Of a stretch of DNA of 64,000 nt, positions 1-11,919 are shown one piece after another. A model generated the notes under the pieces. That model saw nothing but the letters and a program-made list of their open reading frames with translations, was not told the origin of the DNA and ran no database searches. This DNA is from Rhineura floridana. Taxonomy: Eukaryota > Chordata > Lepidosauria > Squamata > Rhineuridae. Within the stretch, counting starts at the first letter, position 1. Each line of letters starts with the position of its first letter. The stretch is from contig NC_084492.1 in assembly GCF_030035675.1 (NCBI RefSeq), forward strand, positions 27,863,761 through 27,927,760, in the 5' to 3' direction. The position numbers and the translations under genes are program-made.

Positions 1-133
1 CCAGTGGGGATATTACTGCTGTGCTCATATCCTGCTTGCAGGCTTCCCATAGGCTTCTAGTTGGCCATTGTGAGAACTCAATTAAATGGGTCTTTGCCCT
101 GATCCAGCAGGGCTCTTCTTACGTTATGTTCCC
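1..133 (+). mobile_element. CR1/L3 LINE 3' tail, cut by window edge
   Basis: The sequence matches the 3' end of the well-preserved CR1/L3 element at 55497-58496 on the opposite strand: the tract from the cctgcttgcaggcttccc block through the diagnostic ggccattgtgagaac and ctgatccagcagg blocks to a terminal tatgtt. It is diverged, with small substitutions throughout, so it is an older copy. Its 5' part lies outside the window. Confidence 0.85.
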
Positions 134-886
134 CTTTGATCAGACTGACTTTTAGCCTAAATAAAAAAAAATATGTTGAGTTCAAAGAACAATATTGTGC
201 TTGATAATTATATCTCTTGTTTTCCTTTTTTTTAAAAAAAGGCCAAGAAAAAGCAGAGTCTCTCTCTGCAAGACAACTTAGGTTGTCACCGAGCTCCCAG
301 ATAACAAGCATATATTGTTCAGGGGAAAAAAAATTATGGTTTTATCTACTTGTACTGTTCAATAAAACATTAGTATCTCAGCATTTTTATTTAACAATAG
401 GCAACCTTAGGCCAGTAATTATGCAACAATTATAATAATAAAAAAACCCTGTCCCCTGCTGCTCACCTAGAAACAGGAATATATTAAACTGGGACTACCG
501 TCGGAAAAAAGGCAAGCCACAAACGATGCTCATTTTTAATGCCCCTGCAGTGCACCATGGGAAACTAATAATTCACCACCTAATTAGTATCCCTTCTGCC
601 ACTGTTGGCACGGGGACAGACAAAGAGGTATCCGGTTCATTACAAACTTGCCTGGGTAATCTTTAAACGTCTTTCTTCTCTGCAGGTTGAATGCATGGAT
701 CAGGGGCAAATAGGATGCTCAATTAAAGAAGCTTTGCTCAGGTTGCTGGTCTGATCGTGCATTCTTAGCCCTAATGAGTATGCTAGGGAGAGACTGGGGA
801 GGGGGAGAGATCTAAGTGCACTGTTTCTTCTTCTTGGCTATGTGATAAGTATTGCTTATTGTCCTTCATTAACTTCTGTGGTTCCC
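134..886. other. non-repetitive stretch, no gene seen
   Basis: No repeat family found elsewhere in the window is recognisable here and no reading frame resembles a protein. A pyrimidine tract ending in ctgcag near 670-684 looks like a splice acceptor, but no coding exon follows it. Confidence 0.5.
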
Positions 887-1011
<125 letters not shown>

Positions 1012-1645
1012 TTATGGAATTCACTTTACAAGAGGCAGTGATGGCCACCAGCTTGGATGGGCTTAAAAGAGGATTAGATAAATTCATGGAGAATAAGGCT
1101 ATCAGTGGCTACTAGCAGGCCTGGTGCTAGCAGATGGTCTGGTTGGGCACTGGCTGAGGGTCCCTGGCACTGAGAAGGGGCCCCTGCTGCTGGGGCTGGG
1201 TGGGTGTAGTTCCCATTCCATGATCCACGCTAGCATTGGGTCACGGAGCATGTGTCCCGTGACCTGATGCTGACAGGATCACAGAGTGGCAACCACCTTC
1301 CTAGGACCCCCTGCCACTAGCACGCCCCAACTTGGGTGATGGTAGGGTTGTAAGCGCAATGTGCTGATACGTGACACAGCCAGAGTGCCACCACCAGCAA
1401 GGGCCCACAGGAGGCTGGTGCCAGCCCTGGCTACTAGCCATGCTTGCTATGCACTGCCTCCATAGTCGGAGGCAGTATGCATCTGAATACCAGTTGCTGG
1501 AAAGCGCTAGAGGGGAGAGTGCTCTTGCACTCAGGTCCTGCTTGTGGGCTTTCCCATAGACATCTGGTTGGCCACTGTGAGAACAGGATGCTGGACTAGA
1601 TGGGCCATTGGCCTGATATAGCAGGCTCTTATTATGTTCTTATGG
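1012..1645 (+). mobile_element. CR1/L3 LINE 3' end, split by a hAT element
   Basis: Bases 1012-1115 encode the last codons of the reverse transcriptase frame (around LWNSLYKRQ... LDGLKRGLDKF) and match the C-terminus of the 731-codon frame at 55706-57901. Bases 1438-1645 carry the 3' UTR with the usual tail ending ttatgttcttatg. The 314-bp gap at 1116-1429 is a later hAT insertion. 5'-truncated, as most CR1 copies are. Confidence 0.9.
1116..1429. mobile_element. non-autonomous hAT element inside CR1/L3
   Basis: Terminal inverted repeats caggcctggtgctagc and gctggtgccagccctg (12 of 16 positions pair). It is flanked by an exact 8-bp target duplication gctactag at 1108-1115 and 1430-1437, which reconstitutes the uninterrupted LINE when one copy is removed. 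8-bp duplications and CAG...CTG termini define the hAT superfamily. No transposase frame is present. Confidence 0.9.
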
Positions 1646-1773
1646 AAAAAACAAAACAAAGGAAGCCTAAGGTGCCACAGGGAAGGGACAGAGCATTTGG
1701 TAAATGATATAGACGGTACCCAGCAGAAAGAAAAGGAAATGGGCCCTTTTGATCCATTACATTTGAATTGCAG

Positions 1774-1877
1774 CCTGGTGCCCTTCAGATGTTCTGGACC
1801 ACAACTCCCACCAGCCCTTCAATGGTCAAGGCTGATGGGAGTTGTAGTAGTCCAACAACATCTGGAGTACACCAGGT
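1774..1877. mobile_element. short palindromic hAT element (acaactccca type)
   Basis: About 105 bp, two arms reading acaactcccaccag and ctgatgggagttgtag, with ends gcctggtgccc and acaccagg. It belongs to the most numerous short family in the window (3868, 4340, 19906, 32615, 48233, 50918, 52543, 60447). Confidence 0.8.
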
Positions 1878-1948
1878 TGGGGGAAAGGTACTTTTTGAGC
1901 AGCATTCTTGGGGTCATTCTGTTCAGTCCTTATGACAACTCTGTAAAG

Positions 1949-2301
1949 CAGGAGTGGGGAACTTCAGGGCCCTCTAAACTAGTCAGTGTGGCCCTTGGAG
2001 CATAGTCCTAGGCTATGCTCCCTTTCCCCAGGCCACACTGCTCACTGGCTCTGCATCACATCCTGGCTGTTTTTGCCTGGCTAGAATGCGTGTGTTCTTG
2101 ATCTCTGATCATGCTTCCTGCTTCCCCGGGTGGAAGACAGAGAAGGTGTGTGTAGAAACTAGCCTGCCGCACAAAGGTAAAGTTTATATTTGTTGCTCTG
2201 CCCACTTCCGCCTCTGGCTCCGCCCACCACTGGCATATGCCCTTGGAAGGTTGCCCAGAAGGGGATGTGGCTCTTGGGATGAAAGAGTTTTTCCACCCCT
2301 G
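1949..2301 (+). mobile_element. non-autonomous hAT element, family B, complete
   Basis: 353 bp. Begins caggagtggggaac and ends ttccacccctg, with an exact 8-bp duplication ctgtaaag at 1941-1948 and 2302-2309. Interior blocks (ccccaggccacac, tttttgcctggct, ttgctctgcccac, ggaaggttgcccagaag) recur in copies at 10825, 12871, 14968, 20633, 25272, 28277, 38066, 40080 and 58915. No coding capacity. Confidence 0.93.
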
Positions 2302-2549
2302 CTGTAAAGGAGAAAGAGAAGTCTAATGCTATTTAAAGAGTGTAGGTATTTGTCCCACACCATCCTCCTGTCTCAAGTGCTTCACCTAACTATGCATCAG
2401 CATATGAGACCATGTTGGCTGTAAGACCCTCTCCCTGCTTGCTGGCCTCTTTCCACCTGGCCTGGAAGAGTGGAGCCTTGATTGACTGCAGCTGTAAAAG
2501 GTATCACTACCTGAAGATGCCAGAGACCACCTTGACTGTGGGGTGATGT

Positions 2550-2835
2550 TTAGGGGCTTCTATTTGGGTAAAAGTTTAATTTCTGATGGTCGGTTTTTTG
2601 TTTTGCTGTTATTGGGATTATGCTTCTGCATTTTATTGTTGGATTTTATTAGGAATTATAAGGATGTATCAATTTATTGTATGTTTTTAATGATGTTTTT
2701 GGTAACTTATTGACCATTTGAATTTATTTCTTACAGTGAGTTGTGTAACTTTTTTTTCTGTTCATGTTGTGAGCCGCCTGTGCATAAATTGTTATGGAAA
2801 GGCGGCATACAAATAAACAGTGATGATGATGATAT
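2550..2835 (+). mobile_element. L2-type LINE 3' tail
   Basis: T-rich 3' UTR leading to gtgagccgcc ... aaaggcggcatacaaataaa, followed by a short (GAT) run. The same tail design closes the L2 end at 8775-9347, where protein identity to L2 reverse transcriptase is visible. Confidence 0.7.
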
Positions 2836-3867
2836 GACTGTTAGAAATGACATCATCAATGGGCACCATCAAATTGGACTGATTTGGAAACAGCCTCACT
2901 GGCTGGTGGGCCAAATCTGGATGGCAGGATGGAGGCACCTCACTCCTGCTCTCTGAAGTACAGCATCTGGCTGATGCTAGATAGTGGCACAAAACTTTTA
3001 AAAAAATAAGGTTAAAGGAAGCACATTGTTCGGGCCACCTTCCCCAACCCCATGCTACAAACTGAACAAAATTTCTCATGTCCCTCCACAATTCTGGGGT
3101 GCAATTTCTTTTCATTACCCCATTAATGACCAGAATAAGTTGGCCGAAAATATTAATTCAGCTTTAGTATTTATGCCTATTCTCCACTGAAATCACATTA
3201 ACAGCAGCATGTTCCTGGCTAAAAAGAATTCCAGAGGGAAATGGTGCTGATTAAAAAGTTATGTCCCTTCCTCCCCCCCCCCTTCTTGCTATGAATAGCA
3301 GCCAGTGGTGGAATTATGGTGACAATCAATGGACCAGAATTCAGAATTGTCTATAAAGAAATTTGTATTGATTCCATACTCATTACACACGGCTGTTTTG
3401 ACCATTTTACATTATTTAATTTCCAGCTCTAACTCTTGTAGAATGATGAGTTTTGCACAAATTAATCATCTAGATCAAATTAGCATTGATTGTGTTTTGA
3501 ATCCAGAGAAACCCTTCCTAAATTTCTCTATAGTCTTTGATTATGATGAAAGATAAAAAGTTAATAGTGTGTGTCATTCCTGTAGACATGAAAAGTTTTC
3601 CTCCCTGCCCCCCCCATTCCATGCGGGTAACCACAGTTCAGCTTGCATGGATTTATTCAACAACTGTGATGAATTGGATTTATCTTAATTTTACCATGAA
3701 TAGACTAGACTCTTGGCCGTTGGCACTCTTTTGTTCTACTGTGTAATGCTCAGTGCATCCCTAATGCTTGTTAAGCCTGATAGCTGATTGTGGCTTTCTA
3801 CTTAATAATAAATAGTTAATAATAATAATGAAAATGATGGTGGTGATATAGCAGTAACATCTAAGGC
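2836..3867. other. non-repetitive stretch, no gene seen
   Basis: AT-rich beyond about 3130, with short poly-C and AAT runs. No protein-like frame. 3130-3240 and 3320-3560 lack any repeat seen elsewhere in the window. Confidence 0.5.
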
Positions 3868-4004
3868 CAGGTGTGGGGAACCTTTGGCCCTCCAGATGTC
3901 ATTGAATTACAGCTCCCATCATCCTTGGCCATTGGCCATGTTTGCTGGGCTGACGGGAGTTGTAGTTTAGTAACATCTGGAGGAACAAACATTTCCTACA
4001 CCTG
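3868..4004. mobile_element. short palindromic hAT element, near complete
   Basis: 137 bp, ends caggtgtggggaacc and tttcctacacctg. Flanks tctaaggc (3860-3867) and tcttaggc (4005-4012) match at 7 of 8 bases. Same family as 50918-51059. Confidence 0.9.
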
Positions 4005-4339
4005 TCTTAGGCAGCTGCTCCCATCTGTTGTGCCATATTTCCATGCCTTTCCTCTCAAACATTGTTCCTTTGTCTTCAAATCTTCACTTTGCCTAATCTA
4101 TTCTGCCCATTATTATGATCAAGTTACTTTGTTGTCTACATAGGTTTCCTTTTGCTTCTAATTTTTTTAAATAAAATTCAAACATTGACTTCCAAACCAT
4201 TGCCATACTCTTCCTCCTCTGTTTCTCTATTCTTTCACTCTCACTCCTCTAGAAACCCCCCCCCATATCCCAACAAAGCCAAATTTCTCTTAATACTCCT
4301 TGCCATGGGGACTGTTTTTTCGGGTTCCTTCTGTTGGGG
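4005..4339. other. pyrimidine-rich non-repetitive DNA
   Basis: C/T-rich stretch with a poly-C run; I see neither a repeat family nor a gene. Confidence 0.45.
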
Positions 4340-4432
4340 CAGCCTTCCCCAACCTGGCATCCTCCAGATGTTTTCTGCTACAGTTCCCATCAACCTTGGC
4401 CAATGGCTATGCTGGCTGGGGCTAAAGGAAGT
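4340..4432. mobile_element. short palindromic hAT element, partial
   Basis: Starts cagccttccccaacctgg and runs through the first arm and centre (ggccaatggctatgctggctggggct); the second arm is lost. Same subfamily as 48233-48367. Confidence 0.75.
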
Positions 4433-4562
4433 TGGTGTTGGTGTTTTTACTCAGATATCTGGTTTTTTACATTCCAAAACTATTCTCCTCCTTCTGCATT
4501 TGTATTTACTTATCTGATTTACTGCAATCATATCTTTCTTTTCTTCCTCGTGGAACTTGAAG

Positions 4563-5139
4563 CAATGGATCATCTTCAACTAAGCCCTGCTCAGAGTAGA
4601 TCCACTGAAATGAATGACCCTAAGTTAGCCATGTGCATTCATTTCAATGGACCAACTCTGAGTAGGAAAAGCATTGGATTAGGGATGGGCAAGAAATTCA
4701 ATTCAGTTCGCATTTTAAGCCAAATCTATTAAATCTGCACTTTCCAAAATAGTATAGGAACTGAATCACAGCCATCCATCCTTCTAAATTCACATTTATT
4801 TGAATTTTGCAATGCAGTTTGCCAACCAATGTTTACAAAAATGCCTATGTTAGAGGAAGATGTTCATAAAAATGCATATATGAGTGAAAATAAAATATAC
4901 AAATGTATTAGATAATGAGAAATGGCTTGCAAAAATGTATATATTAGTCAAAACAACCTACAAAAATGGTTTATTAGGAGAAATTCACACTAAAATGCTG
5001 GAGAATTTTCATGAGGATTTTTTTAAAAAAAATGCTGCAGCAATGTGCAGAACTGAATTTAAGACTGGAAAAATGAGAAACTGAGAGAACTGAAATTGGC
5101 AGATCTTTCCATCCCTACATTGGATGCAACCCAAAGTAT
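4563..5139. mobile_element. palindromic element (family P) interrupted by hAT family A
   Basis: Left part 4563-4679 shows the paired arms ctcagagtagatccactgaaa and catttcaatggaccaactctg typical of a roughly 125-bp inverted-repeat family. The end cattggatgcaaccc resumes at 5118 after the hAT insertion. Copies recur at 21444, 42652, 44248, 47532 and 51446. Confidence 0.8.
4680..5117 (+). mobile_element. non-autonomous hAT element, family A, complete
   Basis: 438 bp, ends tagggatggg and ccatcccta, exact 8-bp duplication cattggat at 4672-4679 and 5118-5125. The interior is AT-rich with repeated aaaatg(c/t)at and ttaggagaaattc blocks and no transposase frame. Reference copy for the family (11920, 20838, 23312, 31789, 38622, 43743). 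Confidence 0.93.
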
Positions 5140-5269
5140 CTACAGAGGTGCCCAGGTGGTCTGCCATCCACATACAGTCCAGACTTGGACCTGCTTAGGT
5201 TCAGTAAGGTGGCTGCATCATCTACCCTCAGACCATGCTTCTCCTGCACTATAGGTACTCCTGAGTTAT

Positions 5270-5500
5270 AATCATATTATTATTGTTATTGCTATATTTC
5301 TACCATACTCTTCCTCTCCAAGGAACACAGGGCAGCAAACACCAAATTGGTAAAACAATGCTATTAAAAATAAAACAAAAACATATTTAAAACAACTAAA
5401 AACAGAATGATTTAAAAATTCTTCCTGAAAGTTAATAATGAGGGAGGGAGACACATCCTGCCAGGGAGGGCATTCCACATGTGATTTGACGTGCAATGTG
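5270..5500 (-). mobile_element. L2-type LINE 3' end
   Basis: On the minus strand the frame reads MWNALPGRMCLPPSLLTF, matching the L2 reverse transcriptase C-terminal block (W N x LP ... LSF), then an A-rich UTR and a tail with gccctgtgttccttgg. Strongly 5'-truncated. Confidence 0.75.
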
Positions 5501-6479
5501 TGTGTTCACCTCCCCTTTTCTGAAATGTGCCTGTGCCCACATCCTGTGTACTGCCTCCTTGCCATTGTGACACACTGGGCGCATTCTTTTCTGGTACATC
5601 TTTTTGCATCTTTGTTCAATTGCACTACCATGTACTTTATGTCCTGCTTTCACCTAGACACCCATCCATTATTTCATTCAGCTGAAATTGTGCCAAGAAA
5701 AGTTATTTTCTAACCACACACAGAGAAATAAAAGACCACCAGCATCTAAACTGACACCCACACAATTACATAAAAGCCAAGGAAGCATTCATTTAAGGCC
5801 CACTCGTCTGCTCTCCTTAATACCTCCTTCAATTGAAATGACCAGTCCAACTTGTCAGGCTGTGTCCATCACACAAAAATCACCCACACTATGAACCACA
5901 GACACTCATGCAGCACATGTACGCATTATCTTTTGAACTGTTACCCTTGACACAAGAAGTGAAATGTAGCTGCAAAATTTACAGACAAAAGTTCACCTTT
6001 CTGTCTGAAATGTTATTCTAAAAAAACTTTTTAATGCAACTTGTTTATTTATTCACATGTTGGATCTGTACTATAGTGTGCAATATGTCACTATTCATTA
6101 GTGCTGTGACAAAAATTTCACTCACATTTTTTTGTCCTTTCTGTGTCAATTAACGAGAAAAGAATTTCCATTAGAAAATTATCAAAGGGGAGAGAAAAGT
6201 TTGGTGTAATTCTCATGCATCAGGTGTGAGGTTTTTGTTGCCCTTCCCTAACTTTCTTACAAGGTGCTGGAGGGGTGATTGTCTTTCCTTTCATTCTACA
6301 AATCATCTCTCAGTGATCTGCATTCTGCAGGCTACCAGGTGACTATGCTCCCTGAAAACCCTATAAAATTGTTGCCCATATTTTCCAGTAAGTCTAGGAA
6401 AGCAGGGAGGCTGTCAATTATGCTCCTGACAGCTCTTCATCATTATTTTTAAAAGTGGTATTTTTACTTTTCAATAAAA
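5501..6479. other. non-repetitive stretch, no gene seen
   Basis: About 980 bp without a recognisable repeat or protein-like frame. Confidence 0.5.
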
Positions 6480-6628
6480 CAGCTAGATGTATATATAATA
6501 CACACACACACGCATATATCTTCACATACACACACACACATAGATAGAAAGTCAGACACATAGATAATATCTATCCATCTGTCTATCTCATATGTATGTT
6601 TGTATGTATAATATTGTATGTATGTGTA

Positions 6629-6682
<54 letters not shown>

Positions 6683-6805
6683 GTATGTATGTATATACAC
6701 ATACATGCACATACATACATATGATAGATACACACATACATACATATGAGATATATATTTATATCTATCTATCTATCTAATCTGTATGTATGTATGTATA
6801 TATTG
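6480..6805. repeat. compound microsatellite (AC, GATA, TATG, AT)
   Basis: A run of degenerate simple repeats: (CA)n, (GATA)n, (TATG)n, about 40 bp of pure (TA)n near 6639-6680, then (CATA)n and (TATC)n. Confidence 0.97.
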
Positions 6806-6965
6806 ATTTGGTAGGGAGCTCTCCTCCGACTTCAACTGAATGGCACTGACAACTTTTCAAGTTACCATCAGATGTCATAAGGTTGTCAGATGATTGGCAG
6901 ATGGCCTCCTACCCATCATGGTGGTCCATGGGGGGACCTGCTTGAATAACGTGGCTAGGATATTG

Positions 6966-7514
6966 TAGAGCTGGAAAATGTTCAGAAACGAACAAACAAA
7001 ACGATCAAACGGATGAAGTATCTCCCCTATGAGGAAAGGTTGCAGCATTTGGGTCTTTTTAGATTAGAGAAAAGGTGCATCAGAGGTGAAAAGGTAGGTG
7101 TGTATAAAACATTCATGTTACATTTCTCTGTCAAAACTCTAGAACTCATGGACATCCAATGAAGCTGAATGTTGGAAGATTTAGGACAGACAAAAGAAAC
7201 CACTTCTTTACACAGCACATAGGGAACTCGAGAATTCGTTGCCACAAGAGGTAGTGGTAGCCAGCAACTTGGAAGGATTTAAAAGAGGATTAGACAAATT
7301 CATGGAGGAAAAGGCTCCTAGTCATGATGGCTGTGCTCTGCCTCTATAGGCAGAGGCAATATGCTTCCAAATACCAGTTTCTAGAAACTACAGGAGGGGA
7401 GAGTGCTCTCTGCACTCAGGTCCTGCTTGCAGGTTTCCCATGCGGAACTGTGAGAACAGGATGCTGGACTAGATGGGCTTTTTGGCTGATTCAGAAGGCT
7501 CTTATGTTCTTTTG
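6966..7514 (+). mobile_element. CR1/L3 LINE 3' fragment
   Basis: Begins at codons matching ELEKVQKRATRM of the intact frame, continues through LPYEERLQHLGLF and, after an internal deletion, the C-terminus and UTR, ending ggctcttatgttctt. Older than the 28413 and 52104 copies, judged by more substitutions. Confidence 0.9.
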
Positions 7515-8261
7515 GCCTTCTTGCACTTCAGTGCATTTCTGTATCTACAGTTTGTATATATAGTCTGTATCTATAGCTGTATCTTCAGCCCTGACTTCTA
7601 GCATGCTTCTTGATGATGCCTCTTGGTTGCCCTCTGGGCCTTTCTCATTCTTTGTCTTGATTACTAGTCTTGCCCTCATGACTTCTGGTTCCTAGCTCCT
7701 GGCTCATCTCACATTGCTGCCCCTAATCTACCCATGACACACCATGTATAGTGCTGTCCAGGCAAAGTCCAAGCTCCATCAGGAAGCCTTGATGGTCAGT
7801 ACAGGCAAAAGTGGACAGAGTCATTCTAGAACCTAATAATCCTCCAGCACCCATGGAACACCTATAGTTTTGATAGCTCAGCACATGGAGCACCAGTACA
7901 AGGAACCGTGGGTTTCTGTTTCTCGTGATGGCAGCTTCCAATGTACTGTATGGAAGCAGAGTGCCCCATGCAATTGTAGTTTGTACTTGTTCTGTTTGGG
8001 GTTCACAGGGGTGGTGGTGGAAGGAATAAATGGAATCTCTTCCAGTCAGGACCTGGCAATTTAGTTCAAGACCCTGGACAGCTCCAACTGGGCTTTGCTG
8101 GCTGGGCTATAGAAGGTGTTGTCTCAGCAAAGGGCTTGAGGCATCTGAAGGCTAAAAAGGCTGGTTGTAACTTCTTTCCCAGTGACCTCCACCTTCCAGT
8201 AGAACTGGTTGCAAACCTTAAAGGACCCATAATAGTTTATGTAATGGCATCCTTCTGTGTG
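7515..8261. other. non-repetitive stretch, no gene seen
   Basis: About 750 bp without an identifiable family or coding frame. Confidence 0.45.
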
Positions 8262-8570
8262 GCTATGCAGCAGAAAAAGTTACAGAGGAGTCACTAGAAG
8301 CTAAAATGATGAAACTGAAGTTATCGTACTTTGGACACATAATGAGAAGAAATGATTCACTAGAAAAGACAATAATGCTGGAAAAAACAGAAGGGAGTAG
8401 AAAAAGAGGAAGGCCAAACAAGAGATGGATTGATTCCATAAAGGAAGCCACAGACCTGAACTTACAAGATCTGAACAGGGTGGTTTATAACAGATGCTAT
8501 TGGAGGTGGCTGATTCACAGGGTCGCTGTAAGTCGTAATTGACTTGAGGGCACATAACACACACACAATC
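8262..8570 (+). mobile_element. RTE/BovB LINE 3' end
   Basis: Frame 8306-8542 encodes the BovB reverse transcriptase C-terminus (YFGHIMRRNDSLEKTIML, GRPNKRWIDSIKEATDL, then a WLIHRVAVSRN end). The 3' tail ggtcgctgtaagtcgtaatt, gacttgagggcac is the tail also carried by the Sauria-type and 5S SINEs here. Only the last roughly 80 codons remain. Confidence 0.93.
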
Positions 8571-8774
8571 CCTGTAGTTTGAGGATGATGTGGGGGTGTA
8601 GATGGAAGTTCGGAGAGCTCCCCCAACTGAGTGGGGACACCTGTGGTTTGTCTAAAGCTGAATCATCCTCAAGACAGCACGTGAACCTGGATGCAGGGAA
8701 CATGACATGTTATGCCCAACAGCATAGCTATACAGTCTGTATACATGAGTTTTTCATAACTTGAAATAATTTCC

Positions 8775-9347
8775 TGCTCCTTATCCCTCTAGGCTTACCT
8801 TCAAGATAATATTACACCTGTTATGGCCCGTTTGCACTGGTTGCCGATTTGTTTCCGGGCCAGATTCAAGGTGCTGGTATTGACCTATAAAGCCTTACAC
8901 GGTGTGGGCCCGCAATATCTGATGGAACGCCTCTCCCGCTATGAACCTACCCGTACACTTCGTTCAACATCTAAGGCCCTCCTCCGAGTACCGTCTCACC
9001 GAGAGGCTCGGAGGGTAATGACAAGATCTAGGGCCTTTTCGGTGGTGGCCCCCGAATTGTAGAACAGTCTCCCCGAGGAGGTACGCCTGGCGCCTACGCT
9101 GCTATCCTTTCGGCGCCAGGCTAAAACCTTCCTATTCTCCCAGGCATTTTAATATATTTCTATGTATTTTACTGTTTTAATGTTTTAGCTATGCTAATAT
9201 CATTTAGTGTTATTATGGATTTGTATTTTTATCTGTGATGTGATTTTGTTCATTTATTGTATTATTGTATGTTGTACACCGCCCAGGGAGCCATTGGCTA
9301 TGGGCGGTTTATAAATGAAATTAAATAAATAAATAAATAAAATAAAA
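8775..9347 (+). mobile_element. L2 LINE 3' end
   Basis: Translation reads ARLHWLPICFRARFKVLVL, TYKALHGVGPQYL, then RAFSVVAPEL, a stop, and NSLPEEVRLAPTLLSF, the C-terminal region of L2 reverse transcriptases. The UTR ends in caccgcccagggagcc ... gggcggtttataaat and (AAAT)n. One in-frame stop is visible after VVAPEL, so the copy is dead as well as 5'-truncated. Confidence 0.92.
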
Positions 9348-9810
9348 TATCTTCCTTTCTGCTTTTTTTCCAGTCAAACTTCCTGCACCTTGCTATGTAT
9401 GCTGGGCATAGTTGAGCCCTAGGTATGATACATTGTTGCAGCCTCCTTAGAGTTATTGGCTGCACAACAATGAAACACGAAGCCGTGTGATCAAGATGCA
9501 CATCACACCTGGAGAAAGATCCTTGGTGACTTTTCCATGCTGAATTTACACTTTGCAATTAACAGCTCTGTGCTTGCATATTTCTTTCCAAAGCTTCACT
9601 AATTGTCAGGGAGTAACTAGAGAAGATATAAGATGGAAGCACTGATTAGAACTGCAGACAGCAGCAAGTGGATCAATAGAGGCAACTGTTTTGAGCACCT
9701 TTTGTGCTTCTGGATTAAAGAAGATACTTTGTTTGGGCTTTTCTGCTGTCTACTTGTCAGCACTGGGCTGAGGTGCGAACACTGACATGCTTAGGAGCAG
9801 AGGGGAGGGG
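9348..9810. other. non-repetitive stretch, no gene seen
   Basis: Unremarkable unique sequence between the L2 end and a GA microsatellite. Confidence 0.45.
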
Positions 9811-9845
9811 GAGAGAGATAGGGAGAGAGAGAGAGAGAGAGAGAG
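9811..9845. repeat. (AG)n microsatellite
   Basis: About 35 bp of GA dinucleotides with one interruption. Confidence 0.95.
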
Positions 9846-10824
9846 CTGTCCTCCAGTGTCTGAGCTGAGAAGTGTATCCAAAGTGGAGCCAGAATGAAGA
9901 TGTAGGCAGGCAGCGGGCAGAGTGATAAGCGAACTGATTGGGAAAGTGGCACACTGGGAAGGGAGCAGGCTGACCAGCAGAAGCTGCCCACAGAAAAGGT
10001 TATTGGGCCAACACAAGGCTGGTGTCCAGCTGATGCTCAGGCAAAGGAGTGTCCTGTCCTGGAAACATTTACAGCAAGGTCAGAAAAAAAATGGCCTACA
10101 GGGGTGAGAAAATGGCAAGATCATATGATAGCAGGGAGGGGACCAGGATGAGTGGGGGAGGATCTGGCTGATCACCTGGAACAGGGCCAAGAGGCCACAT
10201 ATGCAAGACCAGAGTGTGTCTACTGACAAGTTCAAGATCCAGAAGCAGGAGGAACTGATGGTATCATGTTATTCCGATGCCAGGGCCCATGGAGAAAGAG
10301 GCAAGGCTGGCCAGAAGTTGCAGGACCATGGATAGCTCCAAATGCACAACTTGTTCCAACAAAGGATGGAAGCAGACTGAGGTCTTTTGCCTTTGCCTCT
10401 AAACTACCACTTTGAGGCTCCAGCCCCTGTTGGAGAACTTCAAAGAGTCAACCCTCTGCCATAAAGATGGGATCTCCACCTCTGTTCCATAGCATCCCTC
10501 CTGGTGCACTCCCTGTACCGCTGGATTGGTGATGTGTGATGGGAATCATCTGGTTCCTCAGACTCAGGGGATGCTCAGGGCTCTGGCCCTATAGGCCCTG
10601 GTGTTCCAGGAAGTCCTTCTGGGGCTTCTGTTCATCAGCTTCAGGTGAAGTGGACTTCTCATCCCCAACAGTCCACTCAGAGTCCTGAACTTGATCTGGC
10701 TCCTCAGCTGGTGTCTCTGCACCCTCTTCTTCTGTGTCTGGACTGCTACTAGATTCAGGAGTCATGACAAATGGGTTATATGGTTGGTTGGGGGGAAAGG
10801 AGCCTCAAATGCAGTCCTGGGGAA
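9846..10824. other. unclassified stretch
   Basis: Purine-rich, then C/T-rich. On the minus strand around 10560-10770 a serine/glutamate-rich frame can be read that recalls the one at 60039-60410, without clear homology. I do not assign it. Confidence 0.35.
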
Positions 10825-11150
10825 CATTTTACAGCCTGAGGATCAATTCCCTTCTGTGCAGCCTTACTGGGACCATATGCCAGTGCTGGGTGGGGCCAGA
10901 GTTAAGAATGAACAGAGCAACAAATGTGATTTTTTACCATTCACACCCTCACACACCTTTCTATATCCTCCGTCAATGCAAACAAGCGACATTATCAGAA
11001 TGTAAAGACATATTCCAGCTAAGTAAAGACACTTGAAGAGAATGAGAAGCAGGGCTAGTAGGTGTGAGTGGCCTGGGGAGAATCGGAAGAGCCAGACAGA
11101 TAGGATTGAAGGCTGCATTTGACCCTCGTGCCTTTGGGTACCCACCCATG
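10825..11150 (-). mobile_element. hAT family B, diverged copy
   Basis: Recognisable blocks in reverse orientation: gcctgaggatcaattccctt, gccagtgctgggtggggcca, and ggcctggggagaatc near the far end. Terminal motifs are eroded. Confidence 0.8.
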
Positions 11151-11919
11151 TTCAAATGACTCAGCACAAGGGGCACCAGAGCCCCAGCCAGGATGTGCCT
11201 GGCTGGAGTCCTGTATGATCTTAATACCCAAATGAATGGGGGTTGGAGAGATATCTTGCCAGGTATGCAGACCTGGAGTTTTCTACTTGGAAAAGATGTG
11301 TATGTGCTCATTTTCACTTAGAAGGCAATTGCAATGAGCAAAACCAGCTTAAACCACAAAGGAAGGGGCTGGAAATGGGAAAATAGGTTGAAGAACTAAA
11401 GGGGCTGTGCTCTGTTCACCCCACAGCCTCCTCTCCTCCTTGCTGCAGTTCTCTGGATCAGAAGAGAAGGAAGTAATGCTGGCTAAAAAAAAAGGAAGAA
11501 AATAAGAAACTGGGTTGGCAGAAAAGACAGTTTTTCAGAGACAGGTAAGTGCCAAAGGAAACTAGTGATCTCTGGGATGTGAATCCCAAGAACAGGCCCT
11601 TCATGTGCGCTTCGAAAGGTGAGATGGAGCCAGGAGGTGGGTTAGAGTTGTAATTTCCTGCTCACTGTGTAGGCTTCTGATTCTTGGCATTTCAGGACAA
11701 CTCATGCACTGCTTCCTTCTATGTCCTGACATGTCCTTCGGCGGGAGGTATCCGGATGATGCAATCGGATATACTAGTAACAATCTCAGGGCCCCTCTAG
11801 ACGACCTATTTATTGAGCATTCACCCTGATTTGCTTCCACAAAGCTTAGGTGGAGGTTAGACAATATCTGGCCCTTTCCAGATCAATGGCCAGGAAAGGG
11901 AAGGGCTGGCAGTGAGGAT
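11151..11919. other. mostly non-repetitive, short repeat scrap
   Basis: No gene. Around 11788-11840 a cccctctagacgacc block suggests an old DNA-transposon end, but too little remains to name it. Confidence 0.4.

Noticed and set aside
648-700. Splice-acceptor-like pyrimidine tract with ctgcag
   Set aside because: No coding exon, donor site or protein similarity follows it.
1634-2005. 123-codon plus-strand frame
   Set aside because: Crosses a LINE end, a short hAT and a family B hAT.
6464-6745. 93-codon tyrosine/isoleucine frame
   Set aside because: Translation of the compound TA/TATG/CA microsatellite.
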